From contig CAMLLD010000067.1 of NCBI GenBank assembly GCA_946480785.1, positions 1-36,980 of the forward strand: a stretch of 36,980 nucleotides of DNA, written 5' to 3'. The DNA is from an uncultured Blastocatellia bacterium. GTDB lineage: Bacteria > Acidobacteriota > Blastocatellia > Pyrinomonadales > Pyrinomonadaceae. The position numbers and the translations under genes are program-made. Position 1 is the first letter of the stretch. The number at the start of each line of letters is the position of its first letter. The notes under the pieces were generated by a model. The model ran no database searches and was not told the origin of the DNA. It worked only from the letters and a program-made list of their open reading frames with translations. Below are positions 9,401-18,900 of the stretch, one piece after another.

Positions 9401-12400
9401 AAGTGTAGATGACGTAGGCGAGGTTGTCTGGTCCAGCGACTGGAGTCGAGAAAGTTATTGCCTCGTCATCATCTGCACTTGGATCAGAATCGATACAAAC
9501 TACATTTCCCTGATACCACGGCAACTGTTCGCGCAGAGCGACTTCTGTAAGCAACACTTGCGCGCGCGCATCTTCGAGCATGAAGCGCAAACGGTCCTGC
9601 GGATACGCCGGGTCGAGCGGAACGTAAGCGCCGCCTGTCTTGAGCACGCCCAGCACTGCAGTCACCATCTCGGCTGAACGATTCAGCAACACGCCAACGA
9701 GCGACTCCGGACCAACGCCGTACCGCCGCAGACGCTGAGCCAATCGATTGGCTCGCTCGTTCAGTTCGCGATAACTGAGTCGCTGCTCCTCGAAGAGCAC
9801 CGCATCCGCCTCCGGCGAGCGTGCCACCTGCATTTCGAACAACTCGTGTACGCATGCGTCCTTCGGGTACTGCGCCTGCGTCTGGTTCCAGTCGTGGAGC
9901 AGACGTTGCTGCTCATCTCTGGTCAGCGCCGGCAGTTGCAACAATGATTGTTCGACGTGTGCCGGGATTGTTTCGAGCAGCGAACGCAAATACTCCGACA
10001 AGCGGCGAACGTCGTCTGCGGCAAAGAGCGCTCGGTCGTAACTTATTCTGATGAACAGCCTGTCATGCGGGGCCACGTAAACCGTTAGCGGGTAATTCGT
10101 CTGCTCCTTGACCCAGACGCCCTGCACTTTCAGTCCTTCATCCTGTTTGTTGAGACGACTCGCAAGCGCGCCGACGGGATAGTTCTCAAAAACCAGAATG
10201 CTATTGAACAGCGGTACACCGCGCGGCACTTCCGCCCAGCCCTGTACTTCGACGAGTGGGCTGTATTCATATTGCTGCATCTCCGCCTGTTGCTTCTGCA
10301 ACTGCTGGAGCCACTGTGCGATCGACTCCTCCTCCAGCACCTGCACGCGCAGCGGTAACGTGTTGATGAATAGTCCTACGATCGACTCCACGCCCGGCAA
10401 CTCAACCGGACGTCCTGAAACCGTAACGCCGAAGAGCACGTCCTGCTCACCACTGTATCGACTCAGCAGCAAGGCCCACGCGCCGCGTATGATCGTGTTC
10501 AGCGTGACGTGATAGCGGCGTGCGATTTCGCCCAAAGCCTCAGTGGCGGCGGCCGCTAGTGTCAGCTCATACTCATCGTAGTTCGTTCCGGTGCCTTCAC
10601 CGGCGTGCTCAGTCGGTAGTGAAGTCGGCGCGGTAAAGCCCGCCAGGTTTTCGCGCCAGAAGATCTCACTGTCACTCGGCTCCTGTCTCTGCAGCCATCC
10701 TATGTAGTCGCTGTAAGGACGGCTGGCCGGCAGCCGCAGATCCTCGCCGCGCTTTAGGGCTTCATACAGCGAGAACACCTCTTCCATTAAAATCGGCATA
10801 CACCAGCCGTCGAGCACAATGTGGTGATAACTCCACGTGAGGTAATGACGGTGCGCTCCGAGCCTGACGAGTGACAGTCGCAGCAGCGGCGCCTGGCCCA
10901 GCTCGAAGCCACGTCGCCGGTCCTCCGCGAGAAACTCTGTATGCTGTCTTTGCTGTCGTTCGACACTCCACCCACTCCAGTCGTGCTCAACAATTGGCAG
11001 TTCGACGCGCCGCCTGACGACCTGGATCGGCTGGTCCAAACCTTCCCACACGATGGCTGTGCGCAGTGCGGCATGGCGAGCGATCACGCGTTCCCACGCA
11101 CCCTTCAGTGCAGCGACATCGAGGAGGCCCACGAGCTCGTAGTTGAGCTGTATAACGTATGCGCCACCCTCGGGCTCGTAGAGCGTATGGAAAAGCAAAC
11201 CCTGCTGCATGGGCGAGAGTCGATAGACATTTTCGACGTTTCGATCACCTTGAGTGAGGCGATCGATCTCATGCTGCTCGAGACGCGCGAGAGGAAAATC
11301 CGACGGCGTGAAACCGCCCGCCGAGGGATCCTGGCAGTGCACTATCAACCGCCGCAGCGCGTTCACATAACTTTGCGCGAATTTCTCAATCGTCTGCCGC
11401 CGATGCAGTTCCGAACTATAGGTGACGTTCACCTGCAAACAGCCGCCCGCCACAAGTGCGTCGATCTCGATCACGTGGGCACGATCACCGAGCGCGCTCA
11501 CCGCACGGCCCGCGCCTTCGCGCGCGGCGCGGAACAACGAATCCCGGCCGAACACCTGATCGAATTGGCCCAGGTAGTTGAAGCTCAAGTCGGCGCGCGC
11601 GCCTCGCAGCGCGTTCCGGATCTGCTCATCCTCATTCAGGTATTTGAGTAAGCCATAGCCAAAGCCATGCTGTGGTATACGCCGCAATTGCTCCTTCACT
11701 CGCTTGAGCGTTTCGCCGGGTGTTTCACCTGCGGCGGGCGATTCCAACACAAACGGAAAGATGCTGGTGAACCAACCAACCGTACGCGATACGTCGAGCG
11801 ACGGTGAGATCTCCTCGCGCCCGTGTCCTTCGAGGTTTACGACAAATTTTCCCGGCCCCGCCCATTCGCTGAGCGCCACGGCAAGCGCCGACAGCAGTGC
11901 ATCATTCGGCTGAGCTCGGTAAGCCTCCGGAACTTTCTGTAACAGTGCTCGCGTCTCATCCGCGCTCAATGAGAGCGTCAGGGTTTGCGCTGTCGACTCC
12001 TGGTTAACTACCGCATCGTGATCGCTTGGCAGGCTCTTAAGACCATCGCTGCGGAGCACCCCGTTCCAGTGGTCCAACTCACCAAGCACCTCCTTTGTGT
12101 CTGCGTAATCGCGCAGCGCTTCCGCCCACTGCTTGTAAGAACTGGTTTTCGGAGGCAAGACAGCGATTTCTGCGCCGTTCGTCAACTGTTCGTAAGCGCT
12201 CTGCAAGTCCTCGAGCAGGATGCGCCACGACACACCGTCGATAACGAGGTGATGAGCGGCGATAAGCACACGCGACGACGCTTCTGCGCCCATGTCGAAG
12301 AACGCGACCCGCACCAGTGGTCCAACCGCGAGATTGAGACTCGCCTGAATCGCCGCGCACGTCGTTTCCAATGCCGCCGCACGGCTGTGCTCTTCTATTC

Positions 12401-15400
12401 CCGAAAGATCGTGCACTGAAAAGACAGGCTGCGTTTCTTTCGGTGCGTTCTCTTGTAACCAACCTGAGGTGTCGCGGACGAAGCGCAGTCGCAACGCGTC
12501 GTGATGGTCCAGTACACGTGCAACCGCTCTCTCTAACGCCGCCACATCAACATCCGACGGCGCTTCAAGCAACACTGCCTGGTTGAAGTGATGAGGCTCC
12601 GGAAGATCACGCTCGAGGAACCATTGCTGAATCGGCGTGAGTGGAACCTCGCCGGAGACTACATCCTGCGTGGCTTCGCTGGCCACACCTGTTCCCGCCA
12701 CTGCGGCCAATTCGTGAATGGTCTGAAACTCAAACATCTGTTTCGGTTTCAGATGTAAGCCGGCCCTGTTTGCACGCGAGATGATCTGAATGCTCAGGAT
12801 CGAGTCGCCGCCCAACTCGAAAAAGTTGTCGTGAATTCCGACGCGCGAAACGCCCAGAACCTCGGACCAGATGTTTACCAATTGCTCTTCTGCCGGAGTG
12901 CTGGGCGCGGCGTAGCCCTTGTCCAATAACGGTCTGTCGCCGGCAGGCTCGGGCAGGGCTCGCCTATCGACTTTGCCATTGCTGGTAAGCGGTAAGGCAT
13001 CGAGGAAGACAAAAATCGCCGGCGCCATGTAGTCCGGCAAACGTTCGAGCATATGATGGCGCAGTTCACCAACGCTCACCGGTTTCGCCGGCTCTATTAC
13101 GACATAACCTATAAGGCGCTGCTGTTCCTTTAGGCTGCCCTGTACGACGACACACTCGCGCACAGACGAATGCTGCATGAGTGCGCTCTCGATCTCTCCC
13201 AACTCGATCCGGAAGCCGCGCACCTTCACCTGGAAGTCGAGCCGGCCGAGGAACTCGATTTCACCGTCACGCAGGAAACGCGCGCGGTCTCCGGTACGGT
13301 AAAGACGCGCGCCCGGCTCACCTGAAAACATGTCGGGTATGAATTTCTCTGCCGTCAATTCAGCGCGGTCGTAGTAACCACGCGCGAGTCCCACGCCGCC
13401 GATGTAGAGTTCACCTGACACACCCACCGGCGCTGGTTGTAATTGCTGGTCGAGGATGAAGATTCTGGTGTTCGCGATGGGCCGGCCTATAGGAACTGTT
13501 CGCCGCTGGTCACCTCGCTCACACGCCCAGTGCGTAACGTCAACTGCTGCTTCAGTCGGGCCGTAGAGATTGTGCAGTTCCGCTTCGAACCGCTCGTAAA
13601 AACGATCCTGGATCTCGGGTGAGAGCGCCTCTCCACTACAGATGACCCGCCTGAGAGTTGTGCAGGGTGGCGGATCGACTTCAGACAAGAATGCCTGAAG
13701 CATCGAGGGGACGAAGTGAATAGTCGTCACGCGTTCGCGTTCAATGAGCTGCGCGAGGTACGCAGGATCCTGGTGACCACCAGGCTCTGCCAATACCAGG
13801 CGAGCACCCACGATCAGCGGCCAGAAAAACTCCCAAACTGATACGTCGAAACTAAAAGGAGTCTTCTGTAGCACGACGTCTTCGGCAGTCAGGCAGTATC
13901 GATCCTGCATCCACAGCAACCGGTTCACGATACCGCGGTGCGTATTCATCACACCTTTGGGTTTTCCGGTTGAGCCCGAGGTGTAAATGACATATGAGAG
14001 ATTGTCTGTGGCGGTCTCTGCGCTGCGTTCGCAACCTGACTCACGTCCTGGTATTTCCCTGTCTGGCTCGTCGATGCAAATAACATGTGCGTCGTGTAAA
14101 GGCGCGAGATTAAGTAGATGCTTTTGCGTCAGCACCACTCGTGGCCGTGAGTCTTCAAGCATGAAGCGCAGGCGTTCGGCAGGATAACCGGGATCGAGCG
14201 GCAGGTAGGCGCCACCGGCTTTGAGTATGCCGAGCAGGGCAACGACCATTGACGTGGAGCGCTCCATTAACACTCCGACGAGAGACTCCAGCCCGACACC
14301 GAGGTTTACTAATTGAGATGCGAGTTCGTCTGCACGCTGGTTGAGCTCGGCATAAGTTACCCGCTCGCTATTGAAGACTACGGCGTCTCTGTTGGGCGTG
14401 CGCGCGACCTGTTCTTCGAACAGACGGTGCAGTGCCTGCGGTACATCGTAATTAACCGTCGTATCATTCCATTCGACGATTAATTGGCGGCGTTCGAGAT
14501 CGGTCAACAGCGGCAGTTCAGCAACACTACGAACGGGATCCAGCGCGATTCCTTCCAGCAGTGTCACGTAGTGTTGGGCCAGGCGACGCACCGTAGCAGG
14601 CTCGAACAGGTCGGAGTTGTATTCGATATTGGCGGACAAGCCCTCGCGTGTCTCTTCGATCTCCAGTGTCAAATCAAACTTCGCCGTTACGCCTTCAACC
14701 GGAAGTTGTTTGAGTGTCAGATCGGGCAACGTGATCGAGGGGATGGAGGTGTTCTGCAAGACAAACATCACCTGAAACAAAGGCGTGTGGCTCAATCTGC
14801 GTTCAGGCCGGAGCGCATCTACAAGTTGCTCAAACGGGAACTCCTGATGCAGTTGCGCCCCGAGGCACGACTCACGCACTCGGCTCAGTAACTCGAGGAA
14901 ACTGTCTGTTGGCTCGACGCGTGTTCGCACTACGAGCGTATTCACGAACAGCCCGATCAGCCCCTCCATCTCTGTGCGGGTTCGTCCGGCCACGGGCGTG
15001 CCTACGGCAATGGACTCTTGCCCGGAGTAGCGTGAAAGCAGCACGTCGAACGCAGCCAGCAGCGTCATGAACAATGTCGCTCCCTGGCGCTGTCCCAACT
15101 TATTAAGCGAGTCCGTGACTTCCCGCGAGACCATGAAGGAGTGACGGTTGCCGGCGAAGGTCTGCACCCGCGGGCGCGGGTGGTCCAATGGCAGTTCGAG
15201 GACACTCACGCCCTCGAGTTGGCCGCGCCAGTAGTTCATCCCCTCTTCCATTGCCCCATCGGCAAATTGCTCGCGCTGCCAAACAGCATAGTCCGCGTAT
15301 TGGATCGGCAATTCCGGGAGCGGCGCCTCACGTCCTTCAGCGTAAGCGACGTAGAGCGTCGTTAGCTCCTGCATGAAGATGCCCATGGACCAGCCGTCGC

Positions 15401-15941
15401 TGATGATGTGGTGCATTGCGAGGAGTAGCAGATGTTCTTCTGCGGCAACCCGAGTCAAGCCGATCCGCAGCAGCGGTCCGGTCGCGAGATCAAACGGTTG
15501 CTGTGCCTCGGTGTCGGCCAGCCGCAGCGCTTCCGGCCATCTCTGTGCTTCCGGCAGGTGAGTGAGATCGTTGACCCGCAGCGGGAGTGTGAGAGACGGA
15601 ACGATCGACTGCACGGCCGAATCATCAGTCGTGACGAAAATCGTGCGCAGGATCTCATGACGCCGGACCACCTCAGCGAAGCTCCGGCGCAGCACATCAA
15701 CGTTGAGCCGGCCCGTGAGTTTAAGCGGGACGGTGATGTTATAAGCAGAGTTGCCCGGTTCGAGCTGGTCCAAAAACCAAAGGCGTTGCTGGGAGAACGA
15801 AAGTGGCGCCTGCTCTGCCACCGGCCGGCGCGAAATACCGCTCGGCAATGTGGCGACTACCTCCGACTCTCTCAGACGGAGCGCAAGCAGCTCGCGCTGT
15901 TGCGGACTGAGAGCCGCAATACGTTCGGCTAATTCGTTCAT
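3486..15941 (-). CDS. Giant NRPS C-A(Ser)-PCP-E-C-A(Gly)-PCP-C-A(Asn)-PCP-C
   Basis: A 4151-residue synthetase. Module 1: C 45-490 (HHIISDG 177-183), A 510-1000, PCP (Ser1047 in LGGDS), E 1098-1545 (His1230-His1231, Asp1235, Glu1371 in EGHGREE). Code D699 V700 W703 H742 I767 S769 L792 V800 D801 predicts Ser, delivered as D-Ser. Module 2: D-to-L type C 1570-2015 (HHIVLDG 1706-1712), A 2035-2520, PCP Ser2570; code D2225 I2226 L2229 Q2268 L2291 G2293 V2315 I2323 W2324 predicts Gly. Module 3: C 2628-3075 with HHIVCDA in place of DG, A 3095-3590, PCP Ser3640; code D3293 L3294 T3297 K3335 V3358 G3360 E3385 V3393 G3394 predicts Asn. The protein ends with a complete C domain (3700-4140, HHIVSDG) and no A domain; its A-PCP is the next gene. 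It starts two bases after the PKS stop. Confidence 0.96.
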   Translation of the reverse strand: MNELAERIAALSPQQRELLALRLRESEVVATLPSGISRRPVAEQAPLSFSQQRLWFLDQLEPGNSAYNITVPLKLTGRLNVDVLRRSFAEVVRRHEILRTIFVTTDDSAVQSIVPSLTLPLRVNDLTHLPEAQRWPEALRLADTEAQQPFDLATGPLLRIGLTRVAAEEHLLLLAMHHIISDGWSMGIFMQELTTLYVAYAEGREAPLPELPIQYADYAVWQREQFADGAMEEGMNYWRGQLEGVSVLELPLDHPRPRVQTFAGNRHSFMVSREVTDSLNKLGQRQGATLFMTLLAAFDVLLSRYSGQESIAVGTPVAGRTRTEMEGLIGLFVNTLVVRTRVEPTDSFLELLSRVRESCLGAQLHQEFPFEQLVDALRPERRLSHTPLFQVMFVLQNTSIPSITLPDLTLKQLPVEGVTAKFDLTLEIEETREGLSANIEYNSDLFEPATVRRLAQHYVTLLEGIALDPVRSVAELPLLTDLERRQLIVEWNDTTVNYDVPQALHRLFEEQVARTPNRDAVVFNSERVTYAELNQRADELASQLVNLGVGLESLVGVLMERSTSMVVALLGILKAGGAYLPLDPGYPAERLRFMLEDSRPRVVLTQKHLLNLAPLHDAHVICIDEPDREIPGRESGCERSAETATDNLSYVIYTSGSTGKPKGVMNTHRGIVNRLLWMQDRYCLTAEDVVLQKTPFSFDVSVWEFFWPLIVGARLVLAEPGGHQDPAYLAQLIERERVTTIHFVPSMLQAFLSEVDPPPCTTLRRVICSGEALSPEIQDRFYERFEAELHNLYGPTEAAVDVTHWACERGDQRRTVPIGRPIANTRIFILDQQLQPAPVGVSGELYIGGVGLARGYYDRAELTAEKFIPDMFSGEPGARLYRTGDRARFLRDGEIEFLGRLDFQVKVRGFRIELGEIESALMQHSSVRECVVVQGSLKEQQRLIGYVVIEPAKPVSVGELRHHMLERLPDYMAPAIFVFLDALPLTSNGKVDRRALPEPAGDRPLLDKGYAAPSTPAEEQLVNIWSEVLGVSRVGIHDNFFELGGDSILSIQIISRANRAGLHLKPKQMFEFQTIHELAAVAGTGVASEATQDVVSGEVPLTPIQQWFLERDLPEPHHFNQAVLLEAPSDVDVAALERAVARVLDHHDALRLRFVRDTSGWLQENAPKETQPVFSVHDLSGIEEHSRAAALETTCAAIQASLNLAVGPLVRVAFFDMGAEASSRVLIAAHHLVIDGVSWRILLEDLQSAYEQLTNGAEIAVLPPKTSSYKQWAEALRDYADTKEVLGELDHWNGVLRSDGLKSLPSDHDAVVNQESTAQTLTLSLSADETRALLQKVPEAYRAQPNDALLSALAVALSEWAGPGKFVVNLEGHGREEISPSLDVSRTVGWFTSIFPFVLESPAAGETPGETLKRVKEQLRRIPQHGFGYGLLKYLNEDEQIRNALRGARADLSFNYLGQFDQVFGRDSLFRAAREGAGRAVSALGDRAHVIEIDALVAGGCLQVNVTYSSELHRRQTIEKFAQSYVNALRRLIVHCQDPSAGGFTPSDFPLARLEQHEIDRLTQGDRNVENVYRLSPMQQGLLFHTLYEPEGGAYVIQLNYELVGLLDVAALKGAWERVIARHAALRTAIVWEGLDQPIQVVRRRVELPIVEHDWSGWSVERQQRQHTEFLAEDRRRGFELGQAPLLRLSLVRLGAHRHYLTWSYHHIVLDGWCMPILMEEVFSLYEALKRGEDLRLPASRPYSDYIGWLQRQEPSDSEIFWRENLAGFTAPTSLPTEHAGEGTGTNYDEYELTLAAAATEALGEIARRYHVTLNTIIRGAWALLLSRYSGEQDVLFGVTVSGRPVELPGVESIVGLFINTLPLRVQVLEEESIAQWLQQLQKQQAEMQQYEYSPLVEVQGWAEVPRGVPLFNSILVFENYPVGALASRLNKQDEGLKVQGVWVKEQTNYPLTVYVAPHDRLFIRISYDRALFAADDVRRLSEYLRSLLETIPAHVEQSLLQLPALTRDEQQRLLHDWNQTQAQYPKDACVHELFEMQVARSPEADAVLFEEQRLSYRELNERANRLAQRLRRYGVGPESLVGVLLNRSAEMVTAVLGVLKTGGAYVPLDPAYPQDRLRFMLEDARAQVLLTEVALREQLPWYQGNVVCIDSDPSADDDEAITFSTPVAGPDNLAYVIYTSGSSGKPKGVAVTHSAVVNLLWHMSREPGLSARDTLLAVTTLSFDIAALEIYLPLIVGAKLVIASRETAADGSLLSDTLQRRDVTAMQATPTTWRMLIESGWQNASELKVLCGGEALSRDLAEQLLRHGSEIWNVYGPTETTIWSTVQRVHHDTRTISIGRPISNTRVFILDTRGRPVPTSAGGELLIGGDGLARGYLNRPALTAEKFVPDPFSNEPGARLYRTGDSARWLSIGEIEYLGRLDQQVKMRGFRIELGEIETALNRHSSIGSSVVVLHDDQNGDKHLVAYLVPANACAAPGVGELRLHLAGQLPDYMIPSAFVTLEQLPLTPNGKIDRRALPAPNGVTFTADSEYVAPRNDVESLLFNLWSSVLRVEHVGPDDDFFALGGHSLTATRLISRVRETFNVQLTLGELFEHSTAGAMARIIERALKSGAQLARLPRLTRIPRDGALPLSFAQQRLWFLDRLEAGTATAYNVPAALRLTGLLNIDALSRSLTDIVRRHEVLRTTFPMIDGQPVQVIAAPSSSALLRVVELSELTEDEREREARRLAIEEAQTPFDLKTGPLLRAQLLRLSDREHVALFTMHHIVCDAWSLGILVHEVAALYEAFAHDQASPLPELAVQYADFAASQQEWLSGEVLESQLAYWKTKLGGDLPSLELPAARPRPPIPTRRGRTQDFIVPQTVSAGLKHLSRAEGMTLYMTLLAAFKVLLHRYTNQTDIIIGTPVANRGHEELEPLIGFFANSLVLRTDLSGNPTFRELLLRVREVALGAYAHEDLPFEKLVAELQPARDMSRAPLFNVVFTLQNAPQEALELSGLRIVRESTGNHETKFDLVFNLLEVGGQIEGSVEYNIDLFDDGAISQLLDHFQVLLQGVVHDPGRRLSELPLMSEEELHQALSEFNDTRTDGARDTCLHQLFERQAALTPKATALTLKSLDLSYGELNTRANQLARYLLASGVEHGALVGICLEHSFETFVALFGVLKTGATYVPLEPAHPQQKLRRTLASAQVTTLITQQHLKERLAASLPEAAATQILCLDSEWELVSGYPHEDLPPQANSSEAAYVLYTSGSTGEPKGVVVTHASVVNYVTWAREMYLPERDPISCAFYSSLAFDLTVTSVFAPLLGGHRIVIYPRKGVNDVPLLDLWDDNQVEVVKLTPSHLALIKTRNNITSRIRRLVVGGEALTTDLARAITDSFGGHVEIYNEYGPTEATVGCMIHRYSPERDLRVGVPIGRPAANTQIYLLDERLRPVASGVRGELYIGGAGVASGYLNRPAQTAERFVPDPFSAERGARLYRTGDVAHRLADGTIEYLDRSDEQVKYHGHRVELGEISVALNEHSQVRDSVVVITKDSSGAEVMVAYYVSRREIEWSELRAFLAERLVIETLPTVYVHLARLPLTLNGKINKAALPVPETITPRTREIFVAPRTQTEELLAAIWAKMLHLERVDVNENFFELGGHSLLGTQLVSRVHETFNVDLPLRTLFDRPTVAALAEAIEEHMREGAGLAFVPISPAPRADDDQLPLSFAQQRLWLLDQLDPGTALYNVPVAVRLLGSLNLNALELSFAEMIRRHESLRTTFVARDEQPLQVIARPGPADIEFTDLSHLDAAEREAEITRVTEAEAQRPFDLAIGPLLRLRLLRVSEAEHVLTMTMHHIVSDGWSMGVLITEVATLYEAYTQDRPSPLPELPLQYADYAAWQREYLKGDVLDQQLSYWREQLAGAPVLKLPVDASSSLAKNPQGASVGITLDRKLTKQLRELSRQEGVTLFITLLTAYQVLLARYTDQTDISVGTPVAGRTRVETEGLIGFFLNTLVMRTRWDGDPTFRQLLALVREVALGAYTHQDVPFEKLVEELQPQRDLSHSPFFRVLFNHSDFKGREITLPDLVVQPLTDLSGQSAKFDLSLYTAEEGGELNLTLVYKTGLFAESTIARLCTQLRTLLEHLAADPGRPISSYSIENESENLVLVNDFNE

Positions 15942-15943
15942 GC

Positions 15944-18900
15944 TTAGTTTCTGTCTGGTTGGACCAGTTGAGTGCTGTAGCTCGCGAGTGAGGCGTCTAC
16001 CTCGGTATTGCTGAGTAATTCAATCTCTGCCAGGACACGTTCCAACTTTTCCCGATCGCGCTGGGCGATGCTTTCCTGTACCAACTCCGCCAGACTGGCA
16101 ATCGTGGGGGCTTCGAAGAACTTGCGTAGTGACAGCTCGATCTGAAAAGTATCGCGAATGCGCGAGATGAGTTGTGTCGCGAGCAGCGAGTGGCCGCCCA
16201 GCGCGAAGAAGTCGTCATGAATGCCGATGCCGTCGATGCCCAGCAGTGCTTGCCAGATGTCGGCGATGGCCCGCTCGGTGTCGTCGCGCGGGGCTTCGTA
16301 GTCACTGGTGAGGTCCGGGCGCGTATAGAGTGTCTGCGCGTTGTTTTTGGTTTCCAGTAGCGCCGCCAGCTTGACCCAACGATCTATGCGCGACTGCAAG
16401 TCACTGGTGGAGACGACGAACTGCGGCACTCCGCGCGTCTGTAAGATACGCTGAAAGACCTCGGCGCCTTCCGCCGGCAGAATGGCCGGTGTGCGGCTGG
16501 ACCAGTCGTCATCATCAGGCGGATCGGCAAAGTGCCAGGCATCCCAGTTGACAGTCACCCAACCTGTATCGCGGGAATGATTCTGCTGCTGCACGAATGC
16601 ATCGGCGAAAAAATTCGCGGCTGCATAAGCGGTGAAGCCGAGTCCGCCGAGAATCGACGACAGCGATGAGACAACCATACGGAAATCGAGATCGCTGTCG
16701 CGCAGCACCTTCTCAACTGTGAATAGCCCATAGACCTTCGCCACGAACTGCCGTTCGCTCTCAGCCAAGTCCGTCTCCGCGATAGCGACAGTGGCCGCAT
16801 CACCCGCGAGGCCGGCTGCATGGACCAGGCCGTTGATTCCGCCAAACGTCTGGTGCGCAACCCGCACTGCCTTCGCCATCTCATTCTCATTCGCTACATC
16901 CGCGGCTAGCCACAATACTTCCGCGCCGAGGCTCTCGAGCTCCTGTAACCATTCATCTTTCGGCGCTGTGCGGCTGACGAGAACCAGACGCGCATGCGCA
17001 GTACGCGCCAGATACGACGCCAGCGTGCGACCTACACCGCCAGTCGCGCCCGTGAGCAGATATACCCCGCGTTCACGCAACCGCGGCTCTCTTTTGCCGA
17101 GGCGGATTGGATCAAAAGTCTGCAACCAGCGACGCCGGCCACGATAAGCAATTACCTTGGCCGCTGAATCCGTGACGTTCAGTTCCGCAACGAGTTGTGC
17201 CGCCACGTCCGTTCGTGCCTGTGCGGTCCAATGCTCGGGCGCATCGATATCGATGTTGCGACAGACGACGTTGGTGTATTCCTGCGGGATCACACGGCAG
17301 GGGCCAAGCACTGTGGCCTTCTCCGGCCTGATAGTCTCAGTGCCGACAACGGCGTGCAGGTTATTCGTAACGACGCAGATCTCCATCGCGCCACCGCCAC
17401 CAGTCGCGAGTGCCTGCGCCAGGTACAACAAACTATAGTAGCCACGCCATTGCGCCTCCGCGAAAGTTGACTCGCGTGAGTCGCATTGCGGCTCGCCCGT
17501 CACATTCCATAAGTGAAGAATGCGGCGCGGCTTCGTGCCACTTGCCATCAACGCTCTAATCAAATCCTCATAGCTTTGCCGCTGACGCGGATTGATTTCG
17601 TAGGCGCCTTCATCGAGGCGACGGAATTGCTCGCCTGACGAAACGATCACGACTCTTTCGCCGCGATCGCGCAACAGCTTCGCGACTTCCGGAGCGAGGC
17701 CCAACTCATCGGCGAAGATCCAATAATCGTGCGCTGTCTCTGTGTCGCCGTCCGATTCCAGGCAGCCAGGAGGCACTGACTGTTTCCAGGTGGGCAAATA
17801 GAACCATTCGTCTATATCCGTGCGCTTGGCAGTTTCGTCTGACGTGAAGTCCCTTGCGATCTCAGTGGATCCTGCATCCACCCAGAATCGCTGTCGCTCG
17901 AATGGATAAGTCGGCAGCGGCACGCGGCGGCGGCGTTCGTTCGCATAGAAGCCGAACGAAAAGTTCTTCCCGGCCAGCCAGACTTTACCGAGAGCGCCGA
18001 GCAGATGAGAGTATTCCGAACTTCGATCCGCTGAATGCGGCAACGAGGAGAGCATGATGTGCCCGGCAGACTTCGCCGAGTGCTGTTTAGCCAGCGAGCT
18101 GAGCGCGCTGCCTGGTCCAACTTCCAACAGGATCAGCTTTTCCTCCTGGAGCAACTCACCAATGCCATCCGCGAAGCGCACTGTCTGACGCATATGTTGC
18201 GCCCAGTAGTTTGGGTCGGTTGCCTCCTGCTCAGTAATTGTTCGTCCGGTGAGGTTCGAGATGAAGGAAATCCGAGGTGCGCTTAGACGGAACCGGCTGA
18301 CGAGTTCGACGAAGGGCGCCAACGCCGGCTCCATCATCGCCGAGTGGAAAGCGTGTGACGTGTCGAGGCGACGAAACTCGAGACCCTTGCTCGTCACGAT
18401 CTCTTCGAGCCGCAACAACATTTCATGACCGCCCGACACGACGCATGATGACGGCGCGTTGACTGCGGCCAGCGAGAGTTCGCCGTCTGAGAGTTCGCTC
18501 TCAATCAGCGCCCGCAATTCTGTTTCGGCCAGCGGCACGGCCAACATCGAACCGCTCGGCATCGCCTGCATCAGGCGACCACGGGCCACAACCAGCATCA
18601 GCGCGTCCTCCAACGTGAAGACACCTGCCAAACACGCGGCGACATACTCACCGATGCTGTGACCAATCATCGAGGCGGGTCGCACGCCCCATGACATCCA
18701 CAGATGGGCCAGCGCGTACTCAGTGACGAACAGCGCCGGTTGCGTTATGGAAGTTTCACGCAGCCGGCCCGCGGCTTCAGCGGACTCACGCTTGGACTCA
18801 TACAGAAGCTCGCGAAGATCAAACTGCAAATGCGACTTTAGAATCTCGCAGCATTCGTCCACTCGCTCCCGGAAAACAGGTTCAAGCTGATAAAGCTCAG

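Noticed and set aside
10941..11651. Plus-strand open frame of 236 codons
   Set aside because: It lies wholly opposite the second C domain and E/C junction of the giant synthetase; it has no recognisable motif or ribosome site. All other plus-strand frames in the window are likewise shadows of minus-strand modules.
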